NCBI GenBank assembly: GCA_023369685.1
Contig: SACZ01000003.1
Coordinates: 146,817-210,816, forward strand
Length of the DNA stretch: 64,000 nucleotides
Direction of reading: 5' to 3'
Origin: Prolixibacteraceae bacterium JC049
Lineage (GTDB): Bacteria > Bacteroidota > Bacteroidia > Bacteroidales > Prolixibacteraceae
The position numbers were made by a program, and so were the translations under genes. The notes beneath the pieces were generated by a model. That model was not told the DNA's origin, did no database searches, and saw only the letters and a program-made list of their open reading frames with translations. Each line of letters starts with the position of its first letter. Position 1 is the first letter of the stretch. Positions 62,742-64,000 of this stretch are shown here, in pieces.

Positions 62742-64000
62742 TTAATGGCTATGCCCATGAGGAATAGCACTTCCTGTTTGTGCCAGTTTAATACGATAAA
62801 CCTCATTGGTAGCAATGCGTTCTCCGGCTCTTAAACCTTGCGTTATTTCAATGTTGCTTCCATCAGATTCTCCTAGCTTTACGTAGCGTTTATCAAATTC
62901 GGTTTTGCCTTTTACAAACACGTAATATTGGCCTTGTTCTTCTAATAGAGCTTTTTTCGGAATTACAATTGCCTCTTTCTCATTATGAATGCGTAAAAAT
63001 ACTTCTACATAAGATCCAGGAATTAGCTCTTGAACCTTATCAATCTCAATGAAAAGAGGGGTGTAGAACGAATTCTCTGCAGTTGTTTTTCCGTATGAAA
63101 TAACCTGACCATTCAGATTGTGTGTATCGAAGGTATGGTCTAGGTAAGCAGGTTTGAATTTTGCACATTGTATTTCTGAAATACGTGAAATATACTCCTG
63201 ACTTAATTCTGCTTTTAGTACAAGACGAGCATTTTTCGATATAACTAAAAGTGGTGCTCCAGCTTCAACAAACTGACCATCGTTTACGTATAGTTTCTTA
63301 ATGAATCCTTTGGTCGGAGATAGTACTTTTTGAGCTCCTTTGTCGTAATTTTTCTTTAGAGAATTGAATTCCGATTGAGCAGTAGTGAAAGCTAATTTCG
63401 CAGCTAGAAATTCTTTCTCAGAAATAATTGTATCTGCTTTTAGTTCTTTTGCTCTCTTGAAATTTTTGCGTGCAGTTTCAAATGACGCTTTAGCTGAAAG
63501 ATAATGAACCTGAAGATTATCTTCGGCCATCTCTTTTCCAGAAACCACTAATATCGATTGCCCTTTTTTTACCGGTTTGCCATCGAAGAGTTGATTGCCT
63601 CTTAAACGAACTATACCACTGTGTAGCGCACTGATGACTAATTCATCTCCTTGTGCGGGAAGAAGCTCGCCGGATGTTTTGAAAATGGTTGAAAATGATC
63701 TTTTTTGAAGCTTTATAATGTTATGATCGGCATCGTGAAGTTGTGCATGACTTTCTACAATATCATGACTGTGTCCGCTGTGATCATGTCCTTCGTGGTC
63801 GTGATCATGCTTTTCACCTTCGTGCGGATGATCATGTCCCTCGTGGTCGTGATCATGCTCTTCATCTTCGTGTGGATGATCATGTCCTTCATGGTCGTGG
63901 TCATGCTTTTCATCTTCGTGTGGATGATCATGTCCTTCATGGTCGTGGTCATGCTTTTCACCTTCGTGCGGATGATCATGTCCTTCATGGTCGTGATCAT
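62742..64000 (-). CDS. Metal-efflux periplasmic adaptor (CusB/CzcB-like), 5' end outside window
   Basis: The reading frame is open from 62742 to the window edge without a stop, at least 419 residues, and has no plausible start inside the window; a GTG at 63548 would give a 268-residue protein beginning in the middle of the lipoyl half and is rejected. Visible order: His-rich repeats (HDHDHEGHDHPHEGEK units), a linker (SGHSHDIVESHAQLHDADHN), a lipoyl-like strand set (SGIVRLRGNQLFDGKPVKKGQSILVV), a coiled-coil hairpin, the second lipoyl half, barrel and membrane-proximal domain, ending IPHGHSH. The adaptor delivers metal from periplasm to pump; His-rich tails are thought to bind the ion. Confidence 0.9.
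   Translation of the reverse strand, partial: DHDHEGHDHPHEGEKHDHDHEGHDHPHEDEKHDHDHEGHDHPHEDEEHDHDHEGHDHPHEGEKHDHDHEGHDHSGHSHDIVESHAQLHDADHNIIKLQKRSFSTIFKTSGELLPAQGDELVISALHSGIVRLRGNQLFDGKPVKKGQSILVVSGKEMAEDNLQVHYLSAKASFETARKNFKRAKELKADTIISEKEFLAAKLAFTTAQSEFNSLKKNYDKGAQKVLSPTKGFIKKLYVNDGQFVEAGAPLLVISKNARLVLKAELSQEYISRISEIQCAKFKPAYLDHTFDTHNLNGQVISYGKTTAENSFYTPLFIEIDKVQELIPGSYVEVFLRIHNEKEAIVIPKKALLEEQGQYYVFVKGKTEFDKRYVKLGESDGSNIEITQGLRAGERIATNEVYRIKLAQTGSAIPHGHSH
63781..64000 (-). repeat. 48-bp tandem repeat encoding a His/Asp-rich 16-residue unit
   Basis: Four complete 48-bp units starting at 63781, 63829, 63877 and 63925 and a fifth cut by the window edge (63973). Each codes, in the adaptor frame on the minus strand, HDHDHEGHDHPHEGEK with G/D and E/K variants. 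Units differ at scattered third-base positions, so the array is not a very recent duplication. It may be longer outside the window. Confidence 0.92.

Noticed and set aside
62742..63548. A shorter adaptor beginning at GTG 63548.
   Set aside because: The frame remains open upstream and codes a coherent lipoyl segment and His-rich N-terminal region; the GTG is an internal valine codon.
63755..64000. A Met/Thr/Lys-rich minus-strand frame (MITTMKDMII units).
   Set aside because: It is the alternate-frame reading of the His-rich 48-bp repeat, which is in frame with the adaptor.
63781..64000. CRISPR array.
   Set aside because: The 48-bp units are contiguous, without unique spacers, and encode a continuous peptide.

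Overview
The window is an AT-rich chromosomal segment from a member of the Bacteroidota, most likely a marine, facultatively or strictly anaerobic Bacteroidales/Marinilabiliales-type organism (inference). Support comes from families typical of that phylum (DUF4199, DUF5686, OstA-like protein, DUF2795, a cluster of parvulin chaperones), a six-subunit Rnf complex with an RseC-like gene, and promoters of the Bacteroidetes type TTTG-N19-TAnnTTTG that can be read directly in several intergenic regions. There is no phage, insertion sequence, CRISPR array or plasmid gene; most of the window is housekeeping and accessory-metabolic chromosome.

Layout. 1-2.5 kb: 3' part of a PAS hybrid sensor kinase. 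2.6-3.5 kb: a stable-RNA cluster with SRP RNA followed by Thr-Tyr-Gly-Thr-Tyr-Gly-Thr tRNA genes; the second and third Thr copies have lost the 3' strand of the acceptor stem. 3.6-7.0 kb: DUF4199 membrane protein, a polyprenyl-phosphate-type glycosyltransferase and RecQ. 7.2-14.0 kb: an envelope-biogenesis operon with three consecutive parvulin/SurA-related proteins, a MoxR ATPase and an OstA-like LPS-transport protein. 14.0-18.2 kb: DUF2795 protein, PduO-type cobalamin adenosyltransferase, a lone LolD/MacB-type ABC ATPase and RecG. 18.5-24.3 kb: a TolC/adaptor/RND multidrug-type efflux operon with unusual hairpins in its intercistronic regions. 24.4-28.5 kb: an orphan 68-residue protein, a DUF5686 outer-membrane-type protein and a membrane-anchored AraC regulator. 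28.8-34.3 kb: rseC-rnfBCDGEA. 34.7-43.5 kb: an unknown 227-residue protein, Tex, an acidic 83-residue protein, an AGCS amino-acid symporter with a large insertion, and a four-PAS, two-receiver hybrid kinase. 43.6-51.7 kb: MutS2, a sodium:solute symporter and a divergent pair of a DUF1080 didomain lipoprotein and a Tat-exported Gfo/Idh/MocA oxidoreductase, then a second Gfo/Idh/MocA enzyme. 51.8-58.2 kb: Ogt, a small lipoprotein, tRNA-Leu(GAG), an outer-membrane barrel with a BCCT transporter, and a GH78-like rhamnosidase. 58.4-64.0 kb: a heavy-metal CusCBA/CzcCBA-type efflux operon on the minus strand, cut by the window edge inside a histidine-rich tandem-repeat region of the adaptor.

Functionally the window couples envelope quality control (parvulins, OstA-like), ion-motive redox chemistry (Rnf pumps Na+ or H+ with ferredoxin:NAD+; AGCS, SSS and BCCT porters can use such gradients) and two distinct RND efflux pumps. 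The points most worth follow-up are the acceptor-less tRNA-Thr copies, the 48-bp His-rich repeat in the metal adaptor, the DUF1080 + Tat-oxidoreductase cassette, the repeated TGTGTACT motif before the RND operon, and a consistent set of N19-spaced promoters. No clearly new multi-gene system could be demonstrated from sequence alone.
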